Assembly: GCA_051016205.1 (NCBI GenBank)
Contig: CP136534.1
Location: forward strand, 2,418,001 to 2,482,000
Origin: Acuticoccus sp051016205
GTDB lineage: Bacteria > Pseudomonadota > Alphaproteobacteria > Rhizobiales > Amorphaceae
Direction of reading: 5' to 3'
Length of the DNA stretch: 64,000 bases
Part shown: positions 15,981 through 25,272 of the stretch, one piece after another
How positions within the stretch are numbered: position 1 is the stretch's first letter
Layout: each line of letters opens with the position of its first letter
The notes under the pieces: generated by a model
Seen by the model: only the letters and a program-made list of their open reading frames with translations
Told to the model about the DNA's origin: nothing
The model's database searches: none
Made by a program: the position numbers and the translations under genes

Positions 15981-16673
15981 CGTTGGCGCAGCGTGTTTCT
16001 TGCCGTCGCCGGTCTGGCGCTGTTGGGATGGCTCCTCGTTGTGCTGCTTCTTCGAAGGAGCGCGCGCGGTCCCGGCGAAGCCCCGGACTTTCGGGCGGAA
16101 CTGTCGGCCGTGATCCGGCCCGGCGTCGTGGCGGCGCTTCTGACCACAGCACTCGGATTTGGTGGCATGTTCGCTTCCTTCACCTATGTCGCGCCATTCC
16201 TGACCGATGTCACGGGCTTCAATCCCGCGCGCATTCCGCAACGGCTGTTCCTGTTCGGAATCAGTGCATTAGTCGGCAATCTGTTGGGCGGTCGGTTCGC
16301 CGACCGCCCGGTCCTGTCGACATTGCTGGGGCTTCTCACGGTATCGCTCATCCTTCTGCCGGTGTTCGGTGGGATTCCTGTCGGCGCGGCGATATTGCTC
16401 TTCGTCATGGGAGCGGCCGCGTTCGGCGCGACGCCGGGGCTTCAGCTTCGCGCCGTACAGCAGGCGCGCGACGCGCCGTTCCTGTCATCGACGCTCAACG
16501 TCTTGGCCCTAATTGTCGGCAACGCCTTCGGCGCCTTTGGCGGCGGGCTCGTCGTCGCGGCAACGGGCGATGCTCAGAATTCCGCCGGGGTCGGTGCGGT
16601 TATGGCGGCCGTGGCGGTCATCATCACCGCCGGAGCTTGGCGGCACTCCTATCTCGCACATACGGGGAAATAG
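15978..16673 (+). pseudogene. MFS transporter, C-terminal half
   Basis: Starting with WRSVFLAVAGLALLGWLLVV the sequence matches the sixth helix onward of an arabinose-efflux-like (AraJ/DHA1-type) MFS protein; RIPQRLFLFGISALVGNLLG, GRFADRPV and GATPGLQLRAVQQARDAPFL follow. It is in a different frame from the NhaA part. The first half is missing, so no transporter can be made unless an internal start gives a half protein. The stop is followed 2 bp later by the SDR start, suggesting the MFS and SDR genes once formed an operon. Confidence 0.82.
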
Positions 16674-16675
16674 AT

Positions 16676-17371
16676 ATGACGACAGCTCTAATCATCGGTG
16701 CCGGTCCCGGACTATCTGCGGCGCTCGCCCGCAGTCTCTCTGAGCGCGGCCATCAGCTTGTTCTCGCCGCACGAGACACGTCTGACCTCGCGTCTCTCGC
16801 ACAGGAAACGGGAGCCGACCTAGTCGATTGCGACGCGCGCGATCCGGCCCAGATGGATCGCCTCTTCGAACGGGTCGATGCGACGGATCACGACCTCGCC
16901 GTCGCGATCTACAATCCAAGTGCCCGTCTGCGCGGTCCGATCGCGGAACTCGACCCCGACGCGGTCAAGAACGCGCTCCTGGTGACGGCCTACGGGGCGT
17001 TCCTTATGGCCCGCCATGCGGCCAAGCGGATGTTGAACAACGGGAGCGGCACGATGCTCTTCACCGGGGCTTCGGCCGGAATTAAGGGTTTCCCCGAATC
17101 CGCTCCCTTCGCGATGGGCAAGTTCGCCTTGCGCGGCCTTTGCCAGTCTTTGGCGCGCGAGCTTCACCCGAAGAACATCCACGTCGCGCATGTCGTCATC
17201 GACGGCGGGATCGATGGAACACCGCAGAAGGATCGCTCGAACGTGGTCGAGGCCGATGACAACATGCTCCGCCCAGAGGAGATCGCGCGCTGCTACAAGT
17301 ACTTGATCGACCAACATCGCTCGACCTGGACGGACGAGATTGTTTTGCGGCCGTGGAGCGAAAGGTTCTGA
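16676..17371 (+). CDS. SDR-family oxidoreductase with atypical active site
   Basis: A 231-residue Rossmann protein starting TTALIIGAGPGLSAALARSL, a variant of the usual TGxxxGxG cofactor loop. It keeps the NNPS-like stretch AIYNPSAR and the serine region FTGASAGIKGFPES. At the catalytic YxxxK site it reads FAMGK, so the tyrosine is replaced by phenylalanine while the lysine remains. Some members of this SDR group have the same change, so it may bind cofactor but not use the classical mechanism. GGGGA precedes the ATG. It follows the MFS remnant by 2 bp. Confidence 0.82.
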   Translation: MTTALIIGAGPGLSAALARSLSERGHQLVLAARDTSDLASLAQETGADLVDCDARDPAQMDRLFERVDATDHDLAVAIYNPSARLRGPIAELDPDAVKNALLVTAYGAFLMARHAAKRMLNNGSGTMLFTGASAGIKGFPESAPFAMGKFALRGLCQSLARELHPKNIHVAHVVIDGGIDGTPQKDRSNVVEADDNMLRPEEIARCYKYLIDQHRSTWTDEIVLRPWSERF

Positions 17372-17776
17372 GGTCACGTCGATCAACAGTCGTTCATGTG
17401 CCCAACAGCATTGGTCGAATGGGCTCGAAGTACGACTCCAAAGCTCTTAAATGATAAAGGATGCGCTGCTTCTCTTCCGTGTCGCGTCCTCCAGCGCGGC
17501 GCGCCATGAACCGACATCGGGCATGGATTTCCGTTCTAAGCCGCAGCGCGAAGAGCCGACCTTGCGCGCGACGTTCCTATCGCTTCGGTTTTCGACCACC
17601 AACCGATGAAACGTTCGGCAACCGGCAACCGATCGGTGCAACACACGAGGGTCGTCGCGGGGATGCAGTCTCGCCGCAACGTACGAGCCTTGAGCCCCGC
17701 CGCTTCGTCGAGTTCGCGGGCGATGGGCTGAACATTTGAATCCGAGCCGGACATGACTGAGCGATGAAATGCAGAA
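17372..17776. other. Intergenic region without a supported gene
   Basis: The stretch 17500-17560 contains catgaaccgacatcgggc and gaagagccgacctt, resembling pieces near 32160, 36195 and 43267. I take these as old copies of a dispersed intergenic element. No gene is supported. Confidence 0.5.
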
Positions 17777-18538
17777 TTATGAGATTGCGCAGTCGGGTCC
17801 GCGCTCAAGAGGCGTGTCGACTGTTATCTCGCTCGGCCGCCAGTCAAAGATGGCGAGCGCTCGTCCGGCGTCGAAGCCGATGAACAGTGTCCCGGTCTCC
17901 GGTTGCAGCGCCACTCCTTCGGCATCGAACCCGTAGGCAGACAGCGGCGTAACCGTGAGAACGCGGCCGTCGGGTGCAAGCTCGAAAAGACTGTTGAGCC
18001 CCTCGTTGTCGTCCACGACCAAGATGTTTCCGGAGTAGGGATCCCTCGTCACGCCTTGGGGTTCGGTCATCGGCGGATCGAAGGCGTCACCCCAGAGCTC
18101 CATGATGACTGTCCCGTCGGGTGCGACCCGAAGAAGCCTGGACGGGTCGTCCTCGACGACGAGGAAACTCCCGTCGGCATCGCGGTGCAGGCCTTCCGTG
18201 TCACGGAGCGTGTCGCTCAGGCTGAAATCTTGGTCGATAGCACGCCCTTCCCGATCAAGCCGCCGAAACCCGCCCCAGCCATTCGCGATCAGCAGGCCAT
18301 TCTCCTCGACGGTGATGCTCCGCACCGATGCCATCCCGCTATCGAAGCGGCGGATCTCGCCGCCGGCGGTTGACAAGAGCGTGAGGGTCGGTCCCTCGTC
18401 TGTGAGCCAGACCCCGCAGACGTGCGCGTCGTAGGCAAGGCTGACGACACGTACGTTCGAAAATGTCGTCTTGTGCTGCAGATCGGCGAGCGCAGGCACG
18501 CTCGCAATCAGCAGGCAAAGAACTAGCAACGGTCTCAT
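17777..18538 (-). CDS. Secreted SMP-30/NHL-like beta-propeller protein
   Basis: A 253-residue exported protein; the ATG at 18538 gives the signal peptide RPLLVLCLLIASVPALADLQ. Repeated strands of the type GGEIRRFDSGMASVRSI, GSFLVVEDDPSRLLRVAPDG and PYSGNILVVDDNEGLNSLFE are typical of SMP-30/NHL propellers. EDTEGL- and DAEGV-type turns recall calcium- or sugar-lactone-binding propellers, but I cannot name a substrate. It is isolated, with gene-free DNA on both sides. Confidence 0.72.
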   Translation of the reverse strand: MRPLLVLCLLIASVPALADLQHKTTFSNVRVVSLAYDAHVCGVWLTDEGPTLTLLSTAGGEIRRFDSGMASVRSITVEENGLLIANGWGGFRRLDREGRAIDQDFSLSDTLRDTEGLHRDADGSFLVVEDDPSRLLRVAPDGTVIMELWGDAFDPPMTEPQGVTRDPYSGNILVVDDNEGLNSLFELAPDGRVLTVTPLSAYGFDAEGVALQPETGTLFIGFDAGRALAIFDWRPSEITVDTPLERGPDCAIS

Positions 18539-18853
18539 CCAACAGCCCCCAAAGTCGACGACGCCCGCCATGGCTCCGCGGCGCGAAGCGACAAGGCTGT
18601 CCAAGACTCCTCGAATGTTAGCATCATTTCGATACGGGGAAGGACAGGCGTGAAGCGTGGGGGCAGGCGAATCGCGCGAAGCGGCGGCTGCGAGGCGCCA
18701 CTACCGGACTCTCGAGCCGCCCACGCGCTCCCGACCGGAGATCGGAAAGCGGACCTTCAAAACGCGTGGCTCAAGTGGCCATCGTACGATCGGAGGTCGA
18801 CGCTGCGCAGCGTCACTTCGCGGACGAAACTGTCTTCCGCGACGTTCCAACAG

Positions 18854-19630
18854 TCACGGAGCTTTTGTACGCACGAAGCGGTGCGCGATCGGATCAAGCA
18901 CCTCTTCGAAATAGGGCGTTGCGAAATGCACAAGGTCTCTGGTGGAAAAAAGCAAACTGTCGGCTCCTCCGACCGTGCCCGACCGAACCGCCCTGGTCGC
19001 CGCAAACCGCTCGCCAACAATCGGGAAATGCGTGCTGTTGTCGGCCGCCATGTCCTGCACCTCCAACCAGCGCAGCTCGCCGTTTTCCATCATTGGGAGG
19101 TGATTGGTAACCTCACGTCGCCTGGCCGAGAGCGACTCGGCGAAGTGAAGAGACGTGCATCGATTGAAGCCCACGCCGAGAAGCAGGGTGTGCGCACCGA
19201 GCAGATACAGCTTCTCGAACGGCGTTCCGCGCCCCTCGCAGAACAGGTGTGCGTGCTCCGATACGATGACATCGGCGTTTGGTCCATTGGCGCAGACTGA
19301 CTCCAACGGGTGATCGCTTCGGACTGTTCCTGGCCATGTCCTGAAACACTCGGCCAGTGCGCCCATGGTTGTCGGTGTGGCGTGTTTGACAAAGCCGGTT
19401 TCCGGTATGCGGTTCAGCGCTGTCGGATCGGACGGCGAAAGCTGGGGTGAGGCAGCCGGCATGACCAAGGTGCCCTCGGGACCAAGCACGTCAAGCAAAG
19501 CGTGGATCGCGGTACGTGCGCCGCCGACTGTCCAGCCAACCTTGCTGAACGCGGCGTGCACCATGAGCGTCATGCCGGAGCCAACGCCAAGATCCTGAAG
19601 CTGTAAGGCGAGGGAACTCCGAGTGTTCAT
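18854..19630 (-). CDS. AAC(3)-family N-acetyltransferase
   Basis: A 258-residue protein of the antibiotic N-acetyltransferase (AAC(3)/YokD) family. It shows VHAAFSKVGWTVGGARTAIH near the N-terminus, the TLVMPAASPQLSPSD loop, SDHPLESVCANGPNA and GTPFEKLYLLGAHTLLLGVG, all family landmarks for acetyl-CoA and aminoglycoside-site residues. True resistance activity is not shown; many chromosomal members act on unknown amines. It follows a DinB-family gene by 12 bp on the same strand, so the two are probably cotranscribed. Confidence 0.83.
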   Translation of the reverse strand: MNTRSSLALQLQDLGVGSGMTLMVHAAFSKVGWTVGGARTAIHALLDVLGPEGTLVMPAASPQLSPSDPTALNRIPETGFVKHATPTTMGALAECFRTWPGTVRSDHPLESVCANGPNADVIVSEHAHLFCEGRGTPFEKLYLLGAHTLLLGVGFNRCTSLHFAESLSARRREVTNHLPMMENGELRWLEVQDMAADNSTHFPIVGERFAATRAVRSGTVGGADSLLFSTRDLVHFATPYFEEVLDPIAHRFVRTKAP

Positions 19631-19642
19631 AGGTCTAAAATC

Positions 19643-20155
19643 CTATCCCGCGAAGTACCCGGCACCCGGACGCCATGGGACATCAGTGGAGCCATAGTCG
19701 ATCCCCATCATGTGCAGCGCGCTGGTGACTTGGCTGCGATGATGAGTCTGGTGGTTGAAGAGTTGCACCACCATCACCCAGCGAGGGACGCTAGGCGGCG
19801 TTTCGAAACGCGCACTGTTCATGACAATCCGGTCGGCCAGCCATGCCGCGGTCCAATCTCGACCTCCTGCCGACAAGACATTATCCTGCATCAACCGGAC
19901 AGCCTTTAGCTCTTCCCAATCCGACCACAGCACCTGATCAAGTGGAATTCTGTCGGGCGTGGTGCCATCGAGGAACGTCAGGATCGCGCGATTTACGAGG
20001 CAGACGTGGTCCAGTGTATCGTGAATTGAATCGAAAAATAGTCCGCGACTGCGCTTCCGTTCCTCCGGCCCGATTTCATCGCATATCCGATAGATAGTGT
20101 CGTTTTGCCATCGCGAATAGGCCGCCATCTCAGCGACGTAGCTGCGCGTGATCAT
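19643..20155 (-). CDS. DinB-family metal-binding protein
   Basis: A 170-residue four-helix protein of the DinB/YfiT group. The metal-ligand histidines fit HDTLDHVCLVNRAIL and NHQTHHRSQVTSAL. The ATG at 20155 (MITRSYVAEMAAYSRWQND) is the usual family start; another ATG lies 12 bp upstream. DinB proteins bind a divalent metal and some are thiol-dependent transferases. The gene precedes the AAC(3)-like gene in a likely two-gene operon. Confidence 0.85.
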   Translation of the reverse strand: MITRSYVAEMAAYSRWQNDTIYRICDEIGPEERKRSRGLFFDSIHDTLDHVCLVNRAILTFLDGTTPDRIPLDQVLWSDWEELKAVRLMQDNVLSAGGRDWTAAWLADRIVMNSARFETPPSVPRWVMVVQLFNHQTHHRSQVTSALHMMGIDYGSTDVPWRPGAGYFAG

Positions 20156-20745
20156 GGGACCATCCATGTTCGCCACATGTGACCGAGACCGCAAGCGCCG
20201 CAGACACGGTGGGTTCTTATGGCTTGCCGCTCGTCCGGCCAGAAGCCGACACCTACCCCTCCACTCGCAACATCGCAATGGCCGGAAAGGGCTCGAAGTG
20301 CGTCGCTGATGCGAGTCGCCAGTGCCCTTCTCGCAGGCGCCCCGATTGAAGGGCCCTCAAGAGAGGAGACGCCAAAACCCGGCATTCGTCGGCAAATCCG
20401 CGCTCGGGTCCACAGGGCGAAAGCGGTCCTTCAAATCGGTGGGCGGGAACGGCTGTGCCAGCGCCCTTTTGCCCAGACGCTCTGCGGATTTTGCTGTCAT
20501 TCTACGGAGGAAGCTGAATTTCACCTCTTGGGCGCTCACTTCGTGATTTCGATGTCGTTAGTTTTGGTCCAGTGGTCAAATGCCACGACGCTCTTACCAT
20601 CCTCAAAGACACGGAAACGGCGAGGTTGCTCAGGAGGTCAAGCGAACAGCTTCGATGAGAGAGTATACATTCCCGCAAGCAGGCGTTCTTATTGTTTACC
20701 CGTAAACCCACGGCGAACTCTATTCGAATATTTCTACGTCACAAA
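20156..20745. other. Intergenic region with a dispersed repeat copy
   Basis: About 590 bp lie between the DinB gene and the DMT gene end, with no supported gene. It contains a copy of the 71-bp repeat (20289-20359) followed by text like cgaaagcggtccttc, a phrase also seen near 38290. The part from 20500 to 20745 has lower GC and shows nothing identifiable. Confidence 0.55.
20289..20359. repeat. 71-bp dispersed intergenic repeat, copy 1
   Basis: It matches 36110-36180 at 61 of 71 positions without gaps. Both copies contain the inverted pair GCCCTTC...GAAGGGC with a 17-base spacer, so each can form a hairpin. Both lie in gene-free DNA just beyond a gene end. Confidence 0.8.
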
Positions 20746-21726
20746 CTATTTCAGCTTCTGCCTTCGTAGCGTACCTTGCAAAGAGTCGAGAGGGCAAAGT
20801 GGTTTGGTGTGCGACCCCAAGGGCAACGGCTCCAGTGGTTTCTCAGGCCTTTTGCACATTCGCGCGTGACTGTTAAGCAAAAGATACCCAGCAAACACAA
20901 TCAATGCAGCGCCGACGATTGTAAATCCTTGTGGCACGTCGTTGAAAACGAAGTAGCCGATAAAAACAGCGCCAATCAGTTCCAAGTAGACGAGTGGCGA
21001 CAAGGATGACACATCGGCAAATCGAAAGGCGGCGATCGCGAGGACGTGACTGGCCGCAGAAAGTCCACCTAGGCCGACGAAAAACGTCAGATCTTCCCAT
21101 GTCGGTGTGGACCAGGACAGGAGGGCTTGGGGTGTCAGCAATATCGTCCCCACGACACATTGAAACGCCAGCGTTTCGATCAGATCGCTGGCTGTTGACG
21201 CATGCCGTGTGGCAACGAGATAGATCGCAAAGAACAGACCGGCGCCGAGTGCCAGGAGAATGCCCGGCTCGATCACGGTTCCGGGTCGCAGGATGATGAT
21301 CGCCCCGGCGAAGCCGCAGACAAGGCTGACAAATCTCCGGCGCGTTAAGCGTTCTTTCAAAATGACAACGGAAAGGGCGACCGCAATGATGGGTCCAACA
21401 AAGTAGGCACTGACCGCCGTCGCCAGCGGAATGCGCGCTATCGATAGAAAGTAGAGCGTCATCGCCGCGACAAGACTAACCGTTCGCGCTACGTGCGACT
21501 TAAGGCGTTCCCTCGGGAGGAAATGCCGACCTCGCAAGATCGCGGCAGCCGGAAGAACGATTGCGCTGGCGACCGTGTAGCGTGCCCAGGAAAGGAAGAG
21601 CGGCGAGTACTCGGTACTGAGATGTTTGGCGATCCCGTCCACGACTGGAATCAAAAGCATCGCAAGAGCCATGAGTGCGATGCCCTTCACTGGATGACTG
21701 GAAATCGCCGACCCGACGGGTGCCAT
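20746..21726 (-). CDS. DMT-family (EamA) transporter
   Basis: A 326-residue membrane protein with ten hydrophobic helices in two EamA repeats; the first repeat ends with VSAYFVGPIIAVALSVVILK and the second with SPLVYLELIGAVFIGYFVFN. The group exports amino acids, nucleosides or similar metabolites. The start is 11 bp from the stop of the SDR gene upstream, so they form an operon that faces the CGNR regulator at 22757. The 30-residue hydrophilic tail is longer than usual. Confidence 0.85.
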   Translation of the reverse strand: MAPVGSAISSHPVKGIALMALAMLLIPVVDGIAKHLSTEYSPLFLSWARYTVASAIVLPAAAILRGRHFLPRERLKSHVARTVSLVAAMTLYFLSIARIPLATAVSAYFVGPIIAVALSVVILKERLTRRRFVSLVCGFAGAIIILRPGTVIEPGILLALGAGLFFAIYLVATRHASTASDLIETLAFQCVVGTILLTPQALLSWSTPTWEDLTFFVGLGGLSAASHVLAIAAFRFADVSSLSPLVYLELIGAVFIGYFVFNDVPQGFTIVGAALIVFAGYLLLNSHARMCKRPEKPLEPLPLGSHTKPLCPLDSLQGTLRRQKLK

Positions 21727-21737
21727 CCTTGCCAGTC

Positions 21738-22649
21738 CTACCGATACCCGGTCGTATCAGCAGGTTTGCCTGCATCCTGCACTTCCGGGACGTATCGCCA
21801 AGCATCCGGCTGGCTGCCATCGGTGTCGGTGAAGCCGTAAGTCTGCGCCAGACCGCCGCTTGAAAGCGACTGGCCGTTCCACCGCGCGCGCTCCGGGTCG
21901 GCTGCCAAAGCAGCAACGGCCCGGCCGACGTACGCCGGGCTTTCGGAAATCGCAAAATGCGGCACCTTGTGCGTTGCATCTCGCCAGGTCGCCTCCGTCA
22001 CATCGAAAGCATCCAGCATGGCTTCGGAGCGAAGCCAGCCCGGCGTCAAGGCCACCGCCGTCCCACCATGGGGTTTCAGTTCGTGGGCCAGCGAAAAGGC
22101 CATGCGGTTCACTGCTGCCTTGGCAAGATCGAAGAAGAACGACACGCGATAGTTGGCGGCGTTGTATTCGTCGGTTCCGTCGGTCACCTCGACAACCAGG
22201 CCACCCGGCCGCTCGATCAACAACGGTAACGCAAAATGCCCGGTAATGGCGTGGGTATCGACGGCCAGCCGTAGGGTTCGCAAACCATAGTCGAGATCAC
22301 TTTCCCAAAGCGTCTTGTTCCATTCCATCCGGGTCGCCCCCCAGATGTCGTTCACCAGAATGTCCAGTTGGCCCTGCTCTGACCGGAGCCTGTCGACCAG
22401 TGCCTTTACCTCCGAGCGGATGAGATGATCGACCCTGACGGCAATGCCGACGCCGCCAGCCTGATCGACAAGCGCGGCGGTTTCCTCGATGGTTTCGGGC
22501 CGGTCCATCTCGGATCGGCTTTCAGTTGTCGAACGTCCCGTTACATAGACCGTGGCCCCGGCACACCCCAACTCCGTCGCGATCCCTCTGCCTGCGCCGC
22601 GTGTTCCGCCTGCCACCAAGGCAACTTTGTTTCTCAGGGGCTTTTCCAT
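21738..22649 (-). CDS. SDR-family oxidoreductase
   Basis: A 303-residue Rossmann enzyme starting at 22649 with GGAGGAGAA ahead of the ATG. It has the cofactor motif VALVAGGTRGAGRGIATELG, an acidic-to-arginine loop VTGRSTTESRSEM that suggests NADP(H), and ILVNDIWGATR in place of NNAG. The region NYRVSFFFDLAKAAVNRM holds the lysine; the position four before it is Phe, so tyrosine use is unclear. Substrate unknown. It heads an operon with the DMT transporter and is divergent from the CGNR zinc-finger regulator, which probably controls it. Confidence 0.85.
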   Translation of the reverse strand: MEKPLRNKVALVAGGTRGAGRGIATELGCAGATVYVTGRSTTESRSEMDRPETIEETAALVDQAGGVGIAVRVDHLIRSEVKALVDRLRSEQGQLDILVNDIWGATRMEWNKTLWESDLDYGLRTLRLAVDTHAITGHFALPLLIERPGGLVVEVTDGTDEYNAANYRVSFFFDLAKAAVNRMAFSLAHELKPHGGTAVALTPGWLRSEAMLDAFDVTEATWRDATHKVPHFAISESPAYVGRAVAALAADPERARWNGQSLSSGGLAQTYGFTDTDGSQPDAWRYVPEVQDAGKPADTTGYR

Positions 22650-22756
22650 GGCTTGTTCTCCTCCACGTTCGTATCGGGCACGTTGCGTTGTGGGGTGGTG
22701 ACTGTCATTATGCGCTTTGATAGACACAGGGTACATAGCTAAGGGTTACCGGTCAA

Positions 22757-23341
22757 TTGAAATTCGACAGTTACATAGATGCTGGTCTTCTCGCTTCCGT
22801 TGGATTCGCAAACAAGCTCACGCCCGGCTATGCCTGCGGAAAGCCGGTCGCCGAAATCGATGTGCTACAAGCCGTCCGGCAGGTTGTTGCGGTAGACCCT
22901 CCTTCTGTCGCAGCCGTGTCGGAGAATGACGCAGACGGTTTCGTGGCGTTGGCAAAACGACTGCGCGCTATATTCGTCTGTATTGACGGACGTGACATCG
23001 ATGAAGCGGCAGAATTGCTGAACAATATCCTGTCGGAGCACCCAGCGACCCCCTATCTGGCAAAGGAAGAGGGGCTCTGGCACCTCCATCACCATCCTGC
23101 GAATGTTGCCGTTCTGCCAATGTGGACTGCGATTTGTGCCGAGGGACTTGCCCGGATGATTGGCACGCAAAATGCAAATCGTCTTGGCATCTGTATGGCG
23201 GATAACTGCGACCGGGTTTTTACAGACACATCAAAAAACGCCACCCGACGGTTTTGCTCGTCAGCCTGCCAGAACCGTACCAAGACGGCTGCTTTCCGCG
23301 CTAGAAAACGCGAAGCGGCGGTGACCGAAAACAACCCCTGA
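22757..23341 (+). CDS. CGNR zinc-finger (ABATE domain) regulator
   Basis: A 194-residue protein with an N-terminal ABATE domain and a C-terminal CGNR zinc finger: ICMADNCDRVFTDTSKNATR then RFCSSACQNRTKTAAFRARK, giving the four-cysteine knuckle. Such proteins are presumed stress-linked transcription regulators. The annotated start is a TTG; no better start is evident. It is divergent from the SDR/DMT operon with 107 bp between, a usual layout for a regulator and its target. Confidence 0.85.
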   Translation: MKFDSYIDAGLLASVGFANKLTPGYACGKPVAEIDVLQAVRQVVAVDPPSVAAVSENDADGFVALAKRLRAIFVCIDGRDIDEAAELLNNILSEHPATPYLAKEEGLWHLHHHPANVAVLPMWTAICAEGLARMIGTQNANRLGICMADNCDRVFTDTSKNATRRFCSSACQNRTKTAAFRARKREAAVTENNP

Positions 23342-23526
23342 TTAGCGGCAGCTTTTGACCGCGATTGTGCCACCCAGACAATGACGGCAAGGTGTGCTAC
23401 GCCGACTTCAGAGACCGGCACTGCAAATGACTGCCATACGGGTGTCAGGTAAAGGCGATCTGGCGCTGGACCGGTGGTGCCTGTTGGGCTCGGAGCGGTC
23501 CTATACTCTTGAGAAGCGAAGTTAAG

Positions 23527-24057
23527 CTATTGCGACCTGAACCTCAGTTCGCCTTCAAAGTCACGCTTGCCCAACGGTACACCCCGCGTGCGAAGGATGT
23601 CGTAGGCGGTCACCGCATGGAAGTAGAAGTTCGGCAGTAGAAACGACAGAAGGTAAGTTTCTGACGTGAATGCTGATATCTGTGGATTGACGTGTATCTT
23701 CATGTCGAGTTTCTTTCCCGACCAAGTGTTGACCTCGTCAGGCTCGAACTTTGCCAGCGCCGCCTCCGTCTCTGTAGTCCTGGCTTGCAACTCGCTGAAA
23801 GGGATCGCTCCAACAAGGTCAGGCGGATTGAAGGCGCCACGCCTAATGGCGTCCAATCCCCAGACCGAATAATTGTCCACGCATTCGATCTGGAAGTGCA
23901 ACGGGGCCATATCTTCGATCAGACGCGCTCTCACGAAGTCATCGGGGTCTATGGCGTTCTCGGAGCAATGATTCGTCGCCACGTCGAGACACCCGCGGAT
24001 CGCACGTACCGTCTGCAAAAAAGTCGGAACGCTCAGATCGAAGAGAGAAAACATCAT
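23527..24057 (-). CDS. DUF1993 family protein
   Basis: A 176-residue protein of the DUF1993 family, which belongs to the DinB-like four-helix group. Landmarks are DLSVPTFLQTVRAIRGCLD, LIEDMAPLHFQIECVDNYSV and LLPNFYFHAVTAYDILRTRG. Histidines in PLHFQIE and FYFHAVTAYDILR are the probable metal-site residues. Function unknown. It is on the same strand as the cluster at 24187-26941 but 129 bp further on, so linkage is uncertain. Confidence 0.82.
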   Translation of the reverse strand: MMFSLFDLSVPTFLQTVRAIRGCLDVATNHCSENAIDPDDFVRARLIEDMAPLHFQIECVDNYSVWGLDAIRRGAFNPPDLVGAIPFSELQARTTETEAALAKFEPDEVNTWSGKKLDMKIHVNPQISAFTSETYLLSFLLPNFYFHAVTAYDILRTRGVPLGKRDFEGELRFRSQ

Positions 24058-24186
24058 GTTGAGATCTTTCCGCTATGTAGATCCAAACGTAAACTTATGA
24101 AGTAGGCGTTTGGATCGTGGGCAGCATCCGTCACAGAGGGCTCAGGAAAGTCGTTCCAGGTGGCCCTTGCGCTTGAAGATGTTCTT

Positions 24187-24534
24187 TTAGTCCCACTGAA
24201 TCTGGCTGGCCTCTGAAAGCCAGCGGCCCAGCAGCACAGTATCGATCTCGTCGGTATCGGTGTAGCGCGCCTCGGCGGCCTTGAACTTTCCTTCGGGTTT
24301 CAGTCCGGGCGTCTCGAAGGATTGCCCGCTCCAGAACAGAAGACGGATGCAAGCCTTGAGCTTTGAATACCCGACAATCGGATTTCCCGCCAAGAACCAC
24401 ACGGGATGGGCGTGCCATATCTTGCTTTCGGCTTCGGTAAGACCTTGGTCGATCTCGTGCCGGAGGGCATCGCAGATCGCCCTGTCCACAGGGGATTGGG
24501 CTGCGTGGAATTCATCTATCGTGGTAATTTTCAT
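24187..24534 (-). CDS. DUF1801 family protein
   Basis: A 115-residue YdhG-like DUF1801 protein. Landmarks are the N-terminal helix ICDALRHEIDQGLTEAESK, then IWHAHPVWFLAGNPIVGYS and KACIRLLFWSGQSF. The fold resembles iron-chaperone frataxin-like proteins but the role is unknown. It lies 94 bp after the GST gene and may be the last gene of the MarR-facing operon. Confidence 0.8.
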   Translation of the reverse strand: MKITTIDEFHAAQSPVDRAICDALRHEIDQGLTEAESKIWHAHPVWFLAGNPIVGYSKLKACIRLLFWSGQSFETPGLKPEGKFKAAEARYTDTDEIDTVLLGRWLSEASQIQWD

Positions 24535-24628
24535 CGTCGGATCACACCGCTTCGACGCTGAACAAAGATTGCCGGAGGAGGAACCTGAGGCTGACTCCCA
24601 AGTCTAATCGAGACTGAAGCTGACGCGC

Positions 24629-25272
24629 TCATTCAGCTCGCGCGATGTCTTGGCGCAGCTCTGCGAACGCGGCTTCGATCGTCGGCGGCGCCTTTGGCCG
24701 CGCGTACATCTCTTCGACATACTCGGTGAGCCTCGGCAAATCGCCGAGAATCCGGCCTCGCGCGCCCAGTCCAGCGTATAGGCCGCGTTGAAGTCAGCAG
24801 CTGTCAACCGCTCGCCGACCAAGAACCGGTGATCCTCCATGTGATCTTCGAAGACGGCGAGCATCGCCTGGCAATCGCGTGTCGCCAGCGGCACGTCGGC
24901 GGGGAGACGTTCCTCGCCGGAATACATCGCAGTGTGCAGGGCGATGCGCCACAAAGGCTGCTCGATCTCGGTCGCGAGGAAGAACATCCAGCGATAGACC
25001 TGACCGCGCTCTCGAAAGTCACGCGGCATGAGTTCGCCATCGCTATACTTCTCAGCGAGATAGAGCTGGATGGCGCAGGACTCGGAGATGAGATCGTCCC
25101 CGTCGACGAGGAAGGGAAGCTTGCCTGCCGGATTGAGCGCACGCATTGCGTCTACGGCATGCTCGCCGATACCCATATCTACGGTGACGATCTCGCAATC
25201 GAGATCGAGTTCGTTGATGAGCCAAATAGCCCGGATCGCCCGTGTCGGCGGGGTCCCATAAAGCTTCACCAT
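24629..25272 (-). pseudogene. Glutathione S-transferase, C-terminal frameshift
   Basis: The N-terminal thioredoxin-like domain is clear (KLYGTPPTRAIRAIWLINEL, NPAGKLPFLVDGDDLISESC). The helical domain runs to DWAREAGF, then leaves the frame near 24746-24750. Adding one base restores a normal ending (GDLPRLTEYVEEMYARPKAP, IEAAFAELRQDIARAE) with the stop at 24629. In the present sequence the frame ends instead at 24604 with an unrelated arginine-rich tail. The break could be an indel error. The gene overlaps the VOC gene upstream by 7 bp within the operon. Confidence 0.82.

Noticed and set aside
15292..16152. Minus-strand 286-codon frame opposite nhaA
   Set aside because: It is highly charged shadow coding opposite a membrane protein, with no motif.
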